Shown here piece after piece: positions 1 to 10,903 of a stretch of DNA of 64,000 bases. Source of the DNA: Adlercreutzia equolifaciens (lineage in GTDB: Bacteria > Actinomycetota > Coriobacteriia > Coriobacteriales > Eggerthellaceae); contig NZ_JARFIK010000002.1 in the NCBI RefSeq assembly GCF_029076695.1, forward strand, positions 806,001 through 870,000. The letters are read 5' to 3'. Every line of letters starts with the position of its first letter. Within the stretch, counting starts at the first letter, position 1. Both the position numbers and the translations under genes were made by a program. The notes beneath the pieces are model-generated. The model had not been told where the DNA came from, did not search any database, and was given only the letters and a program-made list of their open reading frames with translations.

Positions 1-2
1 TG

Positions 3-1628
3 ACCAAGGGCGACGTGTTTCCCGCCATCAAGTACACCCGCGAGAAGCATCGCTCCGACACGAAGTACTTCGGTCCCTTTACCGATGCCCGGGCCGCCCG
101 CGAGATGATCGACATTGCCCGACGCGTCGTGCCCCTGTGCGCGGCGTCTTGCGCCGATTGGCGCAGCTTGACGCGCGCCTTGGAGAAGGATCCGCTGGCG
201 GCGCTCAAGCGCGGCAGCCGCCCCTGTTTCGATGCCCATGTGGGTTTGGGGCCGGGCGCCTGCTGCGGTCAGATCACTCCCGAGGAGTACGCCAAGAACG
301 TGCGGCGCATCGAGCGTTTTCTGGCCGGCAACCACCGCGAGTTTGTGGAGGAGCTGACTGAGGAGATGCAGGAGGCGGCCGCCGAACTCGACTTCGAGCG
401 GGCGGCGCGCATCAAGAACCGCATCGACACCATCAACTCGTTGGCCGACAAACAGCACGCCGTTAGCTCGCGTAACCTGAATGCCGACGTCATCGGCTTT
501 TTCCGCGAGGAGACCGTGGCCGGCGTCCATGTGCTGGTCATCCGCGAGGGGCGCATTGTGAACGCCAACGAGTTCGTGCTCAACCGCGGTACTGACGTGC
601 CCGATCAGGACCTGCTGCGCAACTTCCTCATGCGCTACTACGACACCACCACGTCCATTCCCCATGAGGTCATCGTGCGGGTGCTGCCCGAAGACGCCGA
701 GGCCATGGGGGAGTGGCTGACGGAGAAGCTGGACTCGGCCCATGGGGCGAAGGTGCGCTTCACCGCTCCCCAGAAGGGCGAGAAGGCCGACTTGGTGGCC
801 ATGGCGGAAACCAACGCGAAGCACACGCTTATGCGCTACAAAGTGCGCACGAACTACGATGACAAGCGCATCAACAACGCCCTGCTGCAGCTGGAGAGCG
901 CTCTAGCCCTGGACGCTCCGCCCATGCGCATCGAGTGCTTCGACATCTCCACCATCCACGGGTCCTACACGGTGGCTTCCATGGTGGTGTTCACCGGCGG
1001 CAAGCCGGACAAGAACCAGTACCGGCGCTTCAAGATAAAGACGCCGCTTGACGAGGCCAACGACTTTTTGTCCATGCAAGAGGTGATGCGTCGTCGCTAC
1101 AGCCCCGAGCGCATGGCCGACGAGCGCTTCGGCAGCAAGCCGGATCTCATCATTCTGGACGGCGGCAAGCCGCAGCTGACCGCGGCTTTGGCCATGTTCG
1201 AGGAGATGGGCATCGACGACATTGCTATCTGCGGTCTGGCCAAGCGCGACGAGGAATTGTTCGTGCCCTGGCAGGACACGGGCCCCGTGGTGCTCCCCGG
1301 CGGCTCGGCGTCGCTGTATCTGGTGAAGCAGGTACGCGACGAGGCGCACCGCTTCGCCATTACCTTCCACCGCGAGCTGCGCGGCAAGGGCATGACGGCC
1401 TCCATCTTGGATGACGTGGCGGGCTTGGGTCCCGTGCGCAAGAAGGCCCTGCTCAAGCACTTCAAATCCTTTAAGAACCTGAAGGAGGCCAGCCTGGAGG
1501 ACATCAAGGCGGCGAAGGTGATTCCCGAGGACGTGGCCGAAGAGCTGGTGCGCGTGCTGGCGCAGTATAATGTGAAAAAAGCTGAGAAAGAAGAGCAACT
1601 TGCCGAAGAAGGAGGCCTTCATGGCTGA
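3..1628 (+). CDS. uvrC: UvrABC system protein C (5' end outside window)
   Basis: Nucleotide excision repair endonuclease subunit that makes both incisions around a UvrB-bound lesion. The frame is open from base 3 (reads TKGDVFPAIKYT), so the true start and most of the N-terminal GIY-YIG nuclease domain lie upstream; 541 residues are visible. A UVR (UvrB-binding) segment is seen near FERAARIKNRIDTI, followed by the C-terminal RNase H-like endonuclease domain (IECFDISTIHG, IILDGGKPQL) and a helix-hairpin-helix end (DDVAGLGPVRKKALLKHF). The stop overlaps the start of rapZ by 8 nt, so translation is probably coupled. The assignment is secure; only the start is missing. Confidence 0.96.
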   Translation, partial: TKGDVFPAIKYTREKHRSDTKYFGPFTDARAAREMIDIARRVVPLCAASCADWRSLTRALEKDPLAALKRGSRPCFDAHVGLGPGACCGQITPEEYAKNVRRIERFLAGNHREFVEELTEEMQEAAAELDFERAARIKNRIDTINSLADKQHAVSSRNLNADVIGFFREETVAGVHVLVIREGRIVNANEFVLNRGTDVPDQDLLRNFLMRYYDTTTSIPHEVIVRVLPEDAEAMGEWLTEKLDSAHGAKVRFTAPQKGEKADLVAMAETNAKHTLMRYKVRTNYDDKRINNALLQLESALALDAPPMRIECFDISTIHGSYTVASMVVFTGGKPDKNQYRRFKIKTPLDEANDFLSMQEVMRRRYSPERMADERFGSKPDLIILDGGKPQLTAALAMFEEMGIDDIAICGLAKRDEELFVPWQDTGPVVLPGGSASLYLVKQVRDEAHRFAITFHRELRGKGMTASILDDVAGLGPVRKKALLKHFKSFKNLKEASLEDIKAAKVIPEDVAEELVRVLAQYNVKKAEKEEQLAEEGGLHG

Positions 1629-2592
1629 TGAGCAGCAAACTTTGGACGCCCTGCCCGATTTCGTCATTGTCACGGGCATGTCGGGCGCGGGCCGCACCGA
1701 GGCCATGCATGTGTTCGAGGATCTGGGCTACTTCTGCGTGGACAACCTGCCCTCCAGCTTGCTGGGCGAGCTGGTGCGCGTCAACGAGGAGGCCGCCGGC
1801 GAGGGCCCGCGCCGCAAGCTGGCCGTGGTGTGCGACTCGCGCAACGGCGACTTCTTCGGCAGCCTTGATGACGAGCTTACCTCCATGGCCGATCAGGGTA
1901 TTTCCTATAAGACGCTGTTCTTGGACGCGGCCGACGACAAGCTGATCGCTCGCTACAAGTCCAGCCGCCGCCGTCACCCCCTGTGCACGGACGGCACCAC
2001 CATTTGGCAGGGCATCCAGCGGGAGCGCCATCTTCTGCTGGGGCTGCGTGATCGCGCCGACTTCGTCATCGATACCACGGAAATGCTGCCGCAGAAGCTG
2101 CGCAGCACCATTCGCTCGCTGTTCGACACCGGCAGCGAACGCAAGGGGCTGGCGGTAACGGTGTACTCCTTCGGCTTCAAGCACGGCGCCCCCTTCGACG
2201 CCGACCTAGTCATGGACGTGCGCTTCCTGCCGAACCCCTACTATGATCCGGAGCTGCGCAGCCTGACGGGCCTGGACGCTCCGGTGCGCGATTTCGTGCT
2301 GTTCCGCGAGGAGACCATCGAGTTCGAGCGCCGGTGGCACGATCTGCTCGATGTGGTCATGCCGGGCTATGTGGCCGAAGGCAAGCAGCAGCTGGCCATC
2401 GGCGTGGGCTGCACCGGCGGCCAGCACCGCTCGGTGGCCCTGGCCGAGTCCACGGGCGACTACCTGAAGTCCAAGGGCTATCGGGTGTCGGTGGCGCACC
2501 GCGATCTGCGCCTGGCCGAGCGCGGCAAGGACGTGCTGCGCGAGAGCGACAACGTGCTCGATGCGCGGGCGAATGCCGGAAACGAGGCCTAG
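1621..2592 (+). CDS. rapZ: RapZ/YvcJ-family nucleotide-binding protein
   Basis: P-loop protein of the RapZ/YvcJ family; in enterobacteria RapZ is an RNase adapter controlling amino-sugar synthesis, while in Gram-positives YvcJ has an unclear, possibly RNA-related role. ATG 1621 is chosen because GGAGG at 1611-1615 sits 5 nt upstream; an upstream in-frame start at 1600 would lie deeper inside uvrC and lacks this site. The Walker A is GMSGAGRT, with Arg where Lys is usual, a known actinobacterial variant. FEDLGYFCVDNLP and the C-terminal IGCTGG-type motif (GVGCTGGQHRSVALAE) are intact. 323 residues, family-typical. First of the conserved rapZ-yvcK-whiA trio. Confidence 0.95.
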   Translation: MADEQQTLDALPDFVIVTGMSGAGRTEAMHVFEDLGYFCVDNLPSSLLGELVRVNEEAAGEGPRRKLAVVCDSRNGDFFGSLDDELTSMADQGISYKTLFLDAADDKLIARYKSSRRRHPLCTDGTTIWQGIQRERHLLLGLRDRADFVIDTTEMLPQKLRSTIRSLFDTGSERKGLAVTVYSFGFKHGAPFDADLVMDVRFLPNPYYDPELRSLTGLDAPVRDFVLFREETIEFERRWHDLLDVVMPGYVAEGKQQLAIGVGCTGGQHRSVALAESTGDYLKSKGYRVSVAHRDLRLAERGKDVLRESDNVLDARANAGNEA

Positions 2593-2595
2593 GCC

Positions 2596-3753
2596 ATGGC
2601 GGTAGGCAAGAAGAAGACCGAGGCGTTCCGTGTCGATCCGGCGGCCACGGCGGCGTTCTCGGCCCTGCGCAACGCGCTGCCGAACCTGCGCCCCCTCGAT
2701 GAGAACGAGAAAGCCCTGCGCGCGGTGGTTATCGGCGGCGGTACTGGCGCGCCGGTGTCTATCCGCACCCTGCTGTCGCTGGGCGTGCAGACCAGCGCCG
2801 TGGTGGCCATGGCCGACGACGGCGGCTCCACGGGCGTGCTGCGCGAGGAGGCCAACGTAACCCCGCCCGGTGACATTCGCAAGTGCTTGGTGGCCTTTGC
2901 GAAGAATCCCTCGGACCCGCTGGTGCGCGCCTTGAAATACCGCTTCGCCGTAGCCCGCGACCATGCGCTGGGCAACTTGCTGCTGGCGGCTTTGGAGGAT
3001 GCCTGCGGGTCGTTTCCCGAGGCCATTGCCATTTGCGAGCGGCTGGTGGAGGCCCAGGGCCACGTGTATCCCTCGACGCTGGATCACGTGGTGCTGTCGG
3101 CCCGCACCCAGGACGGCCGCGTGCTGGATGGCCAGGCGGTGGCGTGCCATTCGAAGACGGCCCTTGAGTCGGTGTGGCTCACCGATGAGGCCGGCCGGGC
3201 GCCGCGGCCCTACGAGCCGGCGCTTCAGGCTATTCGGGAGGCCGATCTCATTGTGCTGGGACCGGGGTCGCTGTTCACCTCCATTATTCCGAACTTGTTG
3301 ATCCCCGGGGTCGTCGACGCCATTCGCGCTTCGCGGGGCCGTGTGCTCTTCGTGTGCGCCCTGGCCGACGTGCAGGGAGAAACCTGGGGCCTGACGGCTC
3401 GCGAGCACTTCGAGGCGCTGGCGGCCCATGGCATGGAGGGGCTCATCGATTACATGCTGGTGCACTCGAAGGTGCCCTTGCGGGCCGAGAGCCCGGCCAC
3501 GGGTTCGTTTGCAGCCATTTCCGGCGCCGACTTGGAGCACGCCTCGACGTCGGACTTGAATGACGACCAGCTGACCAAGGGCGTGCGGCCCATTTCCATC
3601 ACCTATGCCGACATGCTGGCCATCCAGTCGCGCGGCCCCATTGTCATCAGCCGCAACTTGGTAGATGCCGAGCAGCCCACGTGGCATTCGCCCTTCGCGC
3701 TTCGCGAGGCGCTGCAGAGCGTCATCAAGCTCTCGCGGGCACGGAAGGCCTAG
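2596..3753 (+). CDS. yvcK: YvcK/CofD-like gluconeogenesis factor
   Basis: Homologue of YvcK (GlmR/CuvA), a UDP-GlcNAc-binding protein that influences carbon flow into cell-wall precursors and morphology in Gram-positives; the fold is shared with the 2-phospho-L-lactate transferase CofD. Visible motifs are VIGGGTGAPVSIRTLL, MADDGGSTGVLREE, PPGDIRKCLVAFA and LGPGSLFTSIIPNLL. 385 residues, with about 35 extra N-terminal residues before the glycine-rich loop. It starts 3 nt after the rapZ stop and ends 2 nt before whiA, so the three form one transcription unit. A CofD role is unlikely, because no F420 genes accompany it here. Confidence 0.93.
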   Translation: MAVGKKKTEAFRVDPAATAAFSALRNALPNLRPLDENEKALRAVVIGGGTGAPVSIRTLLSLGVQTSAVVAMADDGGSTGVLREEANVTPPGDIRKCLVAFAKNPSDPLVRALKYRFAVARDHALGNLLLAALEDACGSFPEAIAICERLVEAQGHVYPSTLDHVVLSARTQDGRVLDGQAVACHSKTALESVWLTDEAGRAPRPYEPALQAIREADLIVLGPGSLFTSIIPNLLIPGVVDAIRASRGRVLFVCALADVQGETWGLTAREHFEALAAHGMEGLIDYMLVHSKVPLRAESPATGSFAAISGADLEHASTSDLNDDQLTKGVRPISITYADMLAIQSRGPIVISRNLVDAEQPTWHSPFALREALQSVIKLSRARKA

Positions 3754-3755
3754 CC

Positions 3756-4691
3756 GTGTCCTTTACAGCCGAGGTGAAAGACGAACTGGCACGCGTGCAA
3801 CCGGAGTGTCCTTCGTGCGAGAAGGCCACTCTGGCGGCCTTGGTGCGCATCGAGGGCACGCTGTTCGTGAGCGGTCCCAACCGCTACCGTGTCGAGATTG
3901 CCACGGATGCGCCGGCCGTGGCGCGTCTGGTGGTGCGCCTGCTGCATTCGCTCTACGAGCTGAAGACGAACCTGACCATGCGCCGGTCGGTGCTCCATAA
4001 AACGCCGAACTATCTGATCGAGGTGCCGGCCCAGGCGCATCTGGCCGAGGCCCTGCGCGACATGGGCGTGCTGTCGGCCGGTGGCGGCCTGGAGATGGGC
4101 ATCAAGGAGTCGCTGGTGGCGAAGCCCTGCTGCGCGGCCGCCTACCTGCGCGGCGCCTTTTTGGGGTCGGGCTTCATCTCGCACCCGAAAAGCGACTTCC
4201 ACTTCGAGATTACCGTCGAGTCCGAGCCCTTGGCCGAGGGGCTGGTGGCCCTCATGGCCCGCAAGGACATTGGCGCCCGCATCATGCAGCGCCGCAGCTC
4301 GTACATGGTGTACCTGAAAAGCGGCAATGCCATCTTGGAGTTTCTGGCCTTCACGGGAGCGCACCAGGCGGCGCTCTCCATGGAGGAGGAGCGCGTGGTG
4401 AAAAGCGTGCGCAACGACGTGAATCGCATGATCAACGCCGAAATTGCCAACCAGCAGAAAGCCAGCAACGCCGCTGTCGAGCAGATTTACGCCATCCGCA
4501 CGGTGGTGGAGCACTACGGCATGGAGAACCTGCCGCCGGCTCTGCAGGATTTCATCCGCCTGCGCGTATTGCACCCCGAGGCTTCCCTGAAGGAACTGGG
4601 GGAGCGGGCCAATCCGCCCCTATCGAAAAGCGCGGTGTACCACCGCGTTCGCCGCATCGAGCAAATGATGCGCGAGATAGAAGGGGAGTAG
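3756..4691 (+). CDS. whiA: DNA-binding protein WhiA
   Basis: WhiA combines a LAGLIDADG homing-endonuclease-like fold without nuclease activity and a C-terminal HTH. In Streptomyces it drives sporulation; in non-sporulating Gram-positives it affects division and chromosome segregation. GTG 3756 is preferred because it gives the family N-terminus (SFTAEVKDELARVQ); the reading frame stays open upstream to 3681 but that part overlaps yvcK. The middle shows AYLRGAFLGSGFISHP, and the end shows SLKELGERANPPLSKSAVYHR, the helix-turn-helix. 311 residues. Last gene of the rapZ-yvcK-whiA trio; no obvious terminator follows. Confidence 0.94.
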   Translation: MSFTAEVKDELARVQPECPSCEKATLAALVRIEGTLFVSGPNRYRVEIATDAPAVARLVVRLLHSLYELKTNLTMRRSVLHKTPNYLIEVPAQAHLAEALRDMGVLSAGGGLEMGIKESLVAKPCCAAAYLRGAFLGSGFISHPKSDFHFEITVESEPLAEGLVALMARKDIGARIMQRRSSYMVYLKSGNAILEFLAFTGAHQAALSMEEERVVKSVRNDVNRMINAEIANQQKASNAAVEQIYAIRTVVEHYGMENLPPALQDFIRLRVLHPEASLKELGERANPPLSKSAVYHRVRRIEQMMREIEGE

Positions 4692-4723
4692 AGGCGAGCG
4701 GCCACCGCTGCCCGCGCCGGATC

Positions 4724-4830
4724 GCGCCGACCGTGCCGACTGCACTGGTGCGTTGGACGTGCCGATCATGCAGCTACGCCAGACGTGCCGACCCGCGCCG
4801 ACCGTGCCGACTGCGCCGGCGCGTTGGACG
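4724..4830 (+). repeat. Two 36-bp direct repeats, 71-bp period
   Basis: Copies at 4724-4759 and 4795-4830 begin GCGCCGACCGTGCCGACTGC and end GCGTTGGACG, with three mismatches. Many shorter GTGCCGAC/GCGCCGAC units fill the rest of 4720-4890. No convincing reading frame covers them. They lie immediately 3' of whiA. Confidence 0.7.
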
Positions 4831-4918
4831 CGCTTGACCGCTCCGTTGCGCCGACCGCGCCGACTACGCGTGACCGCGCCGTTGCGCACACCTCGGGGTT
4901 GCCCGCGTTAAGTGGGTG

Positions 4919-5211
4919 TGGTCAAAAATTGCCCGAAGCGGGGTTTTTGCCCGAAACGAAGCGTTTAAGGTCGAAATTCCGTCGAGGCGGGGTTTTTGCC
5001 CGCTAAGAGGATGGTGCTGGCGAAGTCCCTAAAGCGACGCCGGCGTAAAACCCCAGTTCATTCCCATGTCGATCTTCAACGTGAAAAACGAAGTAGCTGA
5101 CGCGCGGTACCAAACGCCCTTTTTCGCGGGCAAAAACCCCGCTTCGATCGGTTTGCGACCTTAAAACCGTTAAATCGGGCAAAACCATCTACTTGGAGGC
5201 AATTTTGACCA
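4919..5211. mobile_element. MITE-like element with terminal and nested inverted repeats
   Basis: Non-coding stretch of about 293 bp. Its ends are near-perfect inverted repeats: TGGTCAAAAATTGCC at 4919-4933 and GGCAATTTTGACCA at 5198-5211. Inside, a unit of about 58 bp carrying TTTAAGGTCG and GCGGGGTTTTTGCCCG occurs at about 4946-5003 and again inverted at about 5126-5184. A third copy of the G4T5GCCCG motif lies at 4938-4953. No transposase is present, so this looks like a miniature non-autonomous element or its relic. The target duplication could not be identified with confidence. Confidence 0.55.
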
Positions 5212-5284
5212 GTTAGATACGCGTTGGCTGGGCGTCAAAGAGGTCGAATCGATGCTATGCGTCCTTTCGCGCTATCTCCGAAAT

Positions 5285-5413
5285 TATGAATAGCATAAAT
5301 CATTTAATTAAAGAGTTACTTTAATTAGTAAATATTAAAATTAAGTAAATCGAAATAATAAAATATAATGTAATTCGTATTTAATACTAGTTGCTTAAAT
5401 CTTAGGAGGGGTC
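5285..5413 (+). promoter_or_regulatory. AT-rich upstream region of the orphan gene
   Basis: About 120 bp of very AT-rich DNA (runs such as TTTAATTAAAG, AAATAATAAAATATAATG) in an otherwise GC-rich window. It contains several possible -10 hexamers (for example TATAAT within AAATATAATG) and ends with a strong ribosome-binding site, AGGAGGGG, before the ATG at 5414. The composition contrast suggests foreign origin or a deliberately bent or unwound promoter. Confidence 0.5.
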
Positions 5414-5917
5414 ATGCGCTACCAACGAGATGGAAAGCTCTACGACACGGCTACCGCTCAGTGCATACTGGTGGCTTCGGGCAAGGAGTCGCCAGCGAAC
5501 CCTCGTTTTTATCGCCAAGCGCTCTATCGCAAGCGCACTGGGGAGTTCTTTCTGCACTGCGAAGGTGGCCCCGAGTCTCCTGCAGCACGCTTTACGCGTC
5601 TAGGGCAGAGCAAACCTTTGGCGGGCGAGTTCATCCAGCCTGTCGATGCCATCGGGGCGCGGGAGTTCGTGGAAGAACACGGCGGCAGGGAGGCGTCCAC
5701 ATTGCTTGATCGGTATTTCTCCGAGCCTCCCGACCAGGTGCGCATCACCGCCATCATCGATCGTCAGGCCGACGCCATGCTGCGCCGCCTGAAGGAGGCC
5801 GATCCGACGGCCCGCTCCCAAGGGGATATCATCTCCAAGGCGCTCAAAGCCTACTTTCAGGCCACTCGCATAGACGGTACTGACGCGGTATCGCCTCTCG
5901 ATGCTCGCTTGCTCTGA
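5414..5917 (+). CDS. Hypothetical protein with ribbon-helix-helix-like C-terminus
   Basis: 167 residues, function unknown. The N-terminal part (about 1-90: GKLYDTATAQCILVA, ALYRKRTGEFFLHCEGGP, PVDAIGAREFVEEHGG) resembles the small uncharacterised proteins common on plasmids and conjugative elements, which combine a strand-rich YDT...LYR..GEFFL pattern with a following helix. Residues about 109-149 (VRITAIIDRQADAMLRRL, then SQGDIISKALKAYF) have the strand-helix-helix pattern of a CopG/Arc-type DNA-binding domain. Start chosen from AGGAGGGG 8 nt upstream. It is an orphan between whiA and gap, next to a MITE-like element and an AT-rich patch, which suggests acquisition. It may be an autorepressing regulator or a solitary antitoxin; no toxin gene is adjacent. 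Confidence 0.65.
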   Translation: MRYQRDGKLYDTATAQCILVASGKESPANPRFYRQALYRKRTGEFFLHCEGGPESPAARFTRLGQSKPLAGEFIQPVDAIGAREFVEEHGGREASTLLDRYFSEPPDQVRITAIIDRQADAMLRRLKEADPTARSQGDIISKALKAYFQATRIDGTDAVSPLDARLL

Positions 5918-7239
<1,322 letters not shown>

Positions 7240-7256
7240 AAGAACGACGTGCTCCG

Positions 7257-7290
7257 AAAAGCCTGGCTCATTTGGGTCAGGCTTTTCGTT
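7257..7290 (+). terminator. Terminator/attenuator between gap and pgk
   Basis: AAAAGCCTG (7257-7265) pairs with CAGGCTTTT (7278-7286), followed by CGTTTT. It lies between two genes of one pathway in the same direction, so partial read-through is likely. Confidence 0.75.
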
Positions 7291-7305
7291 TTAGAAAGGA
7301 TGAAC

Positions 7306-8490
<1,185 letters not shown>

Positions 8491-8508
8491 ACACGAAAGG
8501 AGCGCGTG

Positions 8509-9276
8509 ATGCGCAAGAATCTTATTGCGGGCAATTGGAAGATGAACAACACCATTCCCGAGGCTGTGGTGCTGGCCCAGGAAATCTCCAACGGCATTTA
8601 TCCCGACATCCTCGACGAAGTGGACGTGGCCGTCTGCCCGCCCTTCGTGGACTTGAAGCCGGTGAAGTCGGTGTTCGAGTTTGATCGCGTCAATATTGCC
8701 CTGGGTGCCCAGAACGTGTACTGGGAGCCGAAGGGCGCCTTCACGGGGGAAATTTCCATCCCTATGATCAAGGAGATTGGCTGCACCTACTGCATCGTGG
8801 GTCACTCCGAGCGTCGTCACCTGTTCGGCGAGACGAACGAAGACGTGAACCTTAAGGTGCGCGCGCTGATCGAAGCGGCCATCGCCCCCATCATTTGCGT
8901 CGGCGAGTCGCTTTCGGTGCGCGATGAAGGGGTGTACCTGGACTTCGTGACGGCTCAGGTGCGCGCGGCGTATGCTGGCGTGGAAGCGGCCGATGCCGTG
9001 AACACCGTCGTGGCCTACGAGCCCGTTTGGGCCATCGGCACGGGCCGCACGGCCACGCCCGAGCAGGCTGAAGAGGTGTGCGCGGCCATCCGCGCCACGC
9101 TGGCCGAGCTGTTCGGTCAGGACGTTGCCGATCAGGTGCGCGTGCTCTATGGCGGCTCCATGAACGAGGGCAATGCCGAGCTGCTGCTGGCCGAGCCGGA
9201 TATCGACGGCGGCCTGATTGGCGGCGCGGCCCTGAAGGCCTCCTCGTTCCTGGAGATTGTAAAGGCGGCCAAGTAA
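8509..9276 (+). CDS. tpiA: Triosephosphate isomerase
   Basis: Interconverts dihydroxyacetone phosphate and glyceraldehyde 3-phosphate. ATG 8509 follows AAAGGAG (8496-8502) by 6 nt; a GTG three bases earlier is less well placed. The TIM-barrel active site is complete: Lys in AGNWKMN, His in VGHSERR, Glu in AYEPVWAIGTG, and the phosphate loop YGGSMNEGNA plus GGLIGGAAL. 255 residues. The stop codon abuts the gpmI start, which implies translational coupling. Confidence 0.97.
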   Translation: MRKNLIAGNWKMNNTIPEAVVLAQEISNGIYPDILDEVDVAVCPPFVDLKPVKSVFEFDRVNIALGAQNVYWEPKGAFTGEISIPMIKEIGCTYCIVGHSERRHLFGETNEDVNLKVRALIEAAIAPIICVGESLSVRDEGVYLDFVTAQVRAAYAGVEAADAVNTVVAYEPVWAIGTGRTATPEQAEEVCAAIRATLAELFGQDVADQVRVLYGGSMNEGNAELLLAEPDIDGGLIGGAALKASSFLEIVKAAK

Positions 9277-10866
9277 ATGGAGCAGGTCACTTCATCGACC
9301 ATGGGCGCGGCGGTTGATCGCTCTAAGCTGCGTCTGCCTGCCTGCCTCATCATTATGGATGGTTTCGGTTTGCAGGCGCCGGGCCCGGGCAACGCCATCT
9401 CCTTGGCAAACACCCCGGTGCTCGACCGCCTGTTCTCCGAGGAGTCCATGGTGCAGCTTCAGGCCTCGGGCGAGGCGGTGGGCTTGCCCGAGGGGCAGAT
9501 GGGCAACTCCGAGGTGGGGCACCTCAACATCGGCGCCGGCCGCGTGGTGTTTCAGGAGCTCACCCGCATTAACCGCGCCTGCCGCGATGGTTCGCTGGCT
9601 ACCAATCCGGTGCTTCAGGAGGCGTTTGCGGCGGCCTGCCAGCCTCAGGCGGCCCTCCACCTGATGGGACTTGTCTCCGATGGCGGCGTGCATTCCTCCA
9701 ACGAGCACCTGTACGGCCTGGTCGATGCGGCGGTAGCGGCCGGCGTGAAGCACGTGATGATCCACTGCTTCATGGACGGGCGCGACGTGCCGCCGTCAAG
9801 CGGTGCCGAGTACCTGCGCGAGTTGGTGGACTACATCGAGCGCGCCCAGAGCGCGGCCGAGCCCGGTACGGTCATCGAGATTGCCTCGGTGGAGGGTCGC
9901 TACTATGCCATGGACCGCGATAATCGCTGGGAGCGCGTGGAGCGCGCCTACCAGGCCGTGGCCAACGCCGAGCCCTACCGTGATGTGGCTGCCGTGGCGG
10001 CCGTTGAGTCTTCCTACACCGAAGGGGTTACCGACGAGTTCATCGAGCCCGTAGCACTGTCGCCCCGCGGCATGAGGGACGGCGACGCTGTGGTGTTCTT
10101 CAACTTCCGTCCCGACCGTGCCCGCGAGATTACCCGTGCGCTGGTGGATCCGAATTTCACGGGCTTCGAGCGCAGCCAATGGCCCGCGGTGCACTTCGTG
10201 TGCCTCACCGAGTACGACCCGTCCATTCCGGCGCCCGTGGCCTTCCCCAAGGAATTCCCCTCGAACGTGCTGGCTGATGTGCTGGCCGATGCCGGGCTTA
10301 CTCAGTACCATATTGCCGAGACCGAGAAGTACGCCCACGTTACGTTCTTCCTGAACGGCGGCATTGAGGAAATGAAGGCGGGGGAGACCCGCAAGCTTAT
10401 TGCCAGCCCGAAGGTGGCCACCTATGACCTGCAGCCGGAAATGAGCGAGCCCGAGGTGGCGGCAACCCTGGCCGCGGCCATCGATCGCGATGAGGCCGAC
10501 GTGTATATTGTGAACTTCGCCAACTGCGACATGGTGGGCCATACCGGCTACGTGGACGCGGCTCAGGCGGCCGTGGAAGCCGTGGACGCCGGCGTGGGAC
10601 TGGTGCTTGATGCGGTGGCTCGCAAAGGCGGTGTGGCCCTGGTTACGGCCGACCACGGCAATGCCGACTGCATGATTGCCGAAGACGGTGGCCCGTTTAC
10701 GGCCCACACCACGGCGCCGGTGCCGCTCGTGCTGGTGGACTACACGGGCACGGCTATGGCGCTGGACGGTCGCGAGGGCCGTCTGGCGGACATCGCCCCC
10801 ACGCTGCTGGCCATGATCGGTTTGGCAGCGCCCCAGGAGATGACGGGGGAGAACCTGCTGGCTTAA
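9277..10866 (+). CDS. gpmI: 2,3-bisphosphoglycerate-independent phosphoglycerate mutase
   Basis: Two-metal (Mn-type) phosphoglycerate mutase of the alkaline phosphatase superfamily, interconverting 3- and 2-phosphoglycerate. It has the first metal motif IIMDGFG, the phosphorylated serine in QMGNSEVGHLNIGAGR (Ser78), HCFMDGRDVPP, and the C-terminal metal ligands VNFANCDMVGHTG and VTADHGNAD. 529 residues, slightly long because of about 20 extra N-terminal residues before the core; the start directly follows tpiA with no gap, and its Shine-Dalgarno would lie inside tpiA. It completes the glycolytic run; enolase and pyruvate kinase are not in this window. Confidence 0.96.
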   Translation: MEQVTSSTMGAAVDRSKLRLPACLIIMDGFGLQAPGPGNAISLANTPVLDRLFSEESMVQLQASGEAVGLPEGQMGNSEVGHLNIGAGRVVFQELTRINRACRDGSLATNPVLQEAFAAACQPQAALHLMGLVSDGGVHSSNEHLYGLVDAAVAAGVKHVMIHCFMDGRDVPPSSGAEYLRELVDYIERAQSAAEPGTVIEIASVEGRYYAMDRDNRWERVERAYQAVANAEPYRDVAAVAAVESSYTEGVTDEFIEPVALSPRGMRDGDAVVFFNFRPDRAREITRALVDPNFTGFERSQWPAVHFVCLTEYDPSIPAPVAFPKEFPSNVLADVLADAGLTQYHIAETEKYAHVTFFLNGGIEEMKAGETRKLIASPKVATYDLQPEMSEPEVAATLAAAIDRDEADVYIVNFANCDMVGHTGYVDAAQAAVEAVDAGVGLVLDAVARKGGVALVTADHGNADCMIAEDGGPFTAHTTAPVPLVLVDYTGTAMALDGREGRLADIAPTLLAMIGLAAPQEMTGENLLA

Positions 10867-10903
10867 AAGCTGGGTAGGCATTCGCTGCAGTTTGATTGAC
10901 GAT

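Noticed and set aside
1600-1620. Upstream start for rapZ
   Set aside because: Would lie deeper in uvrC and before its own ribosome-binding site at 1611-1615.
2206-3687. 493-residue minus-strand frame opposite yvcK
   Set aside because: Shadow of a conserved core gene.
4785-5188. Two small open frames (73 and 61 codons) in the region after whiA
   Set aside because: They translate the direct repeats and MITE-like element; no ribosome-binding site and no protein-like sequence.
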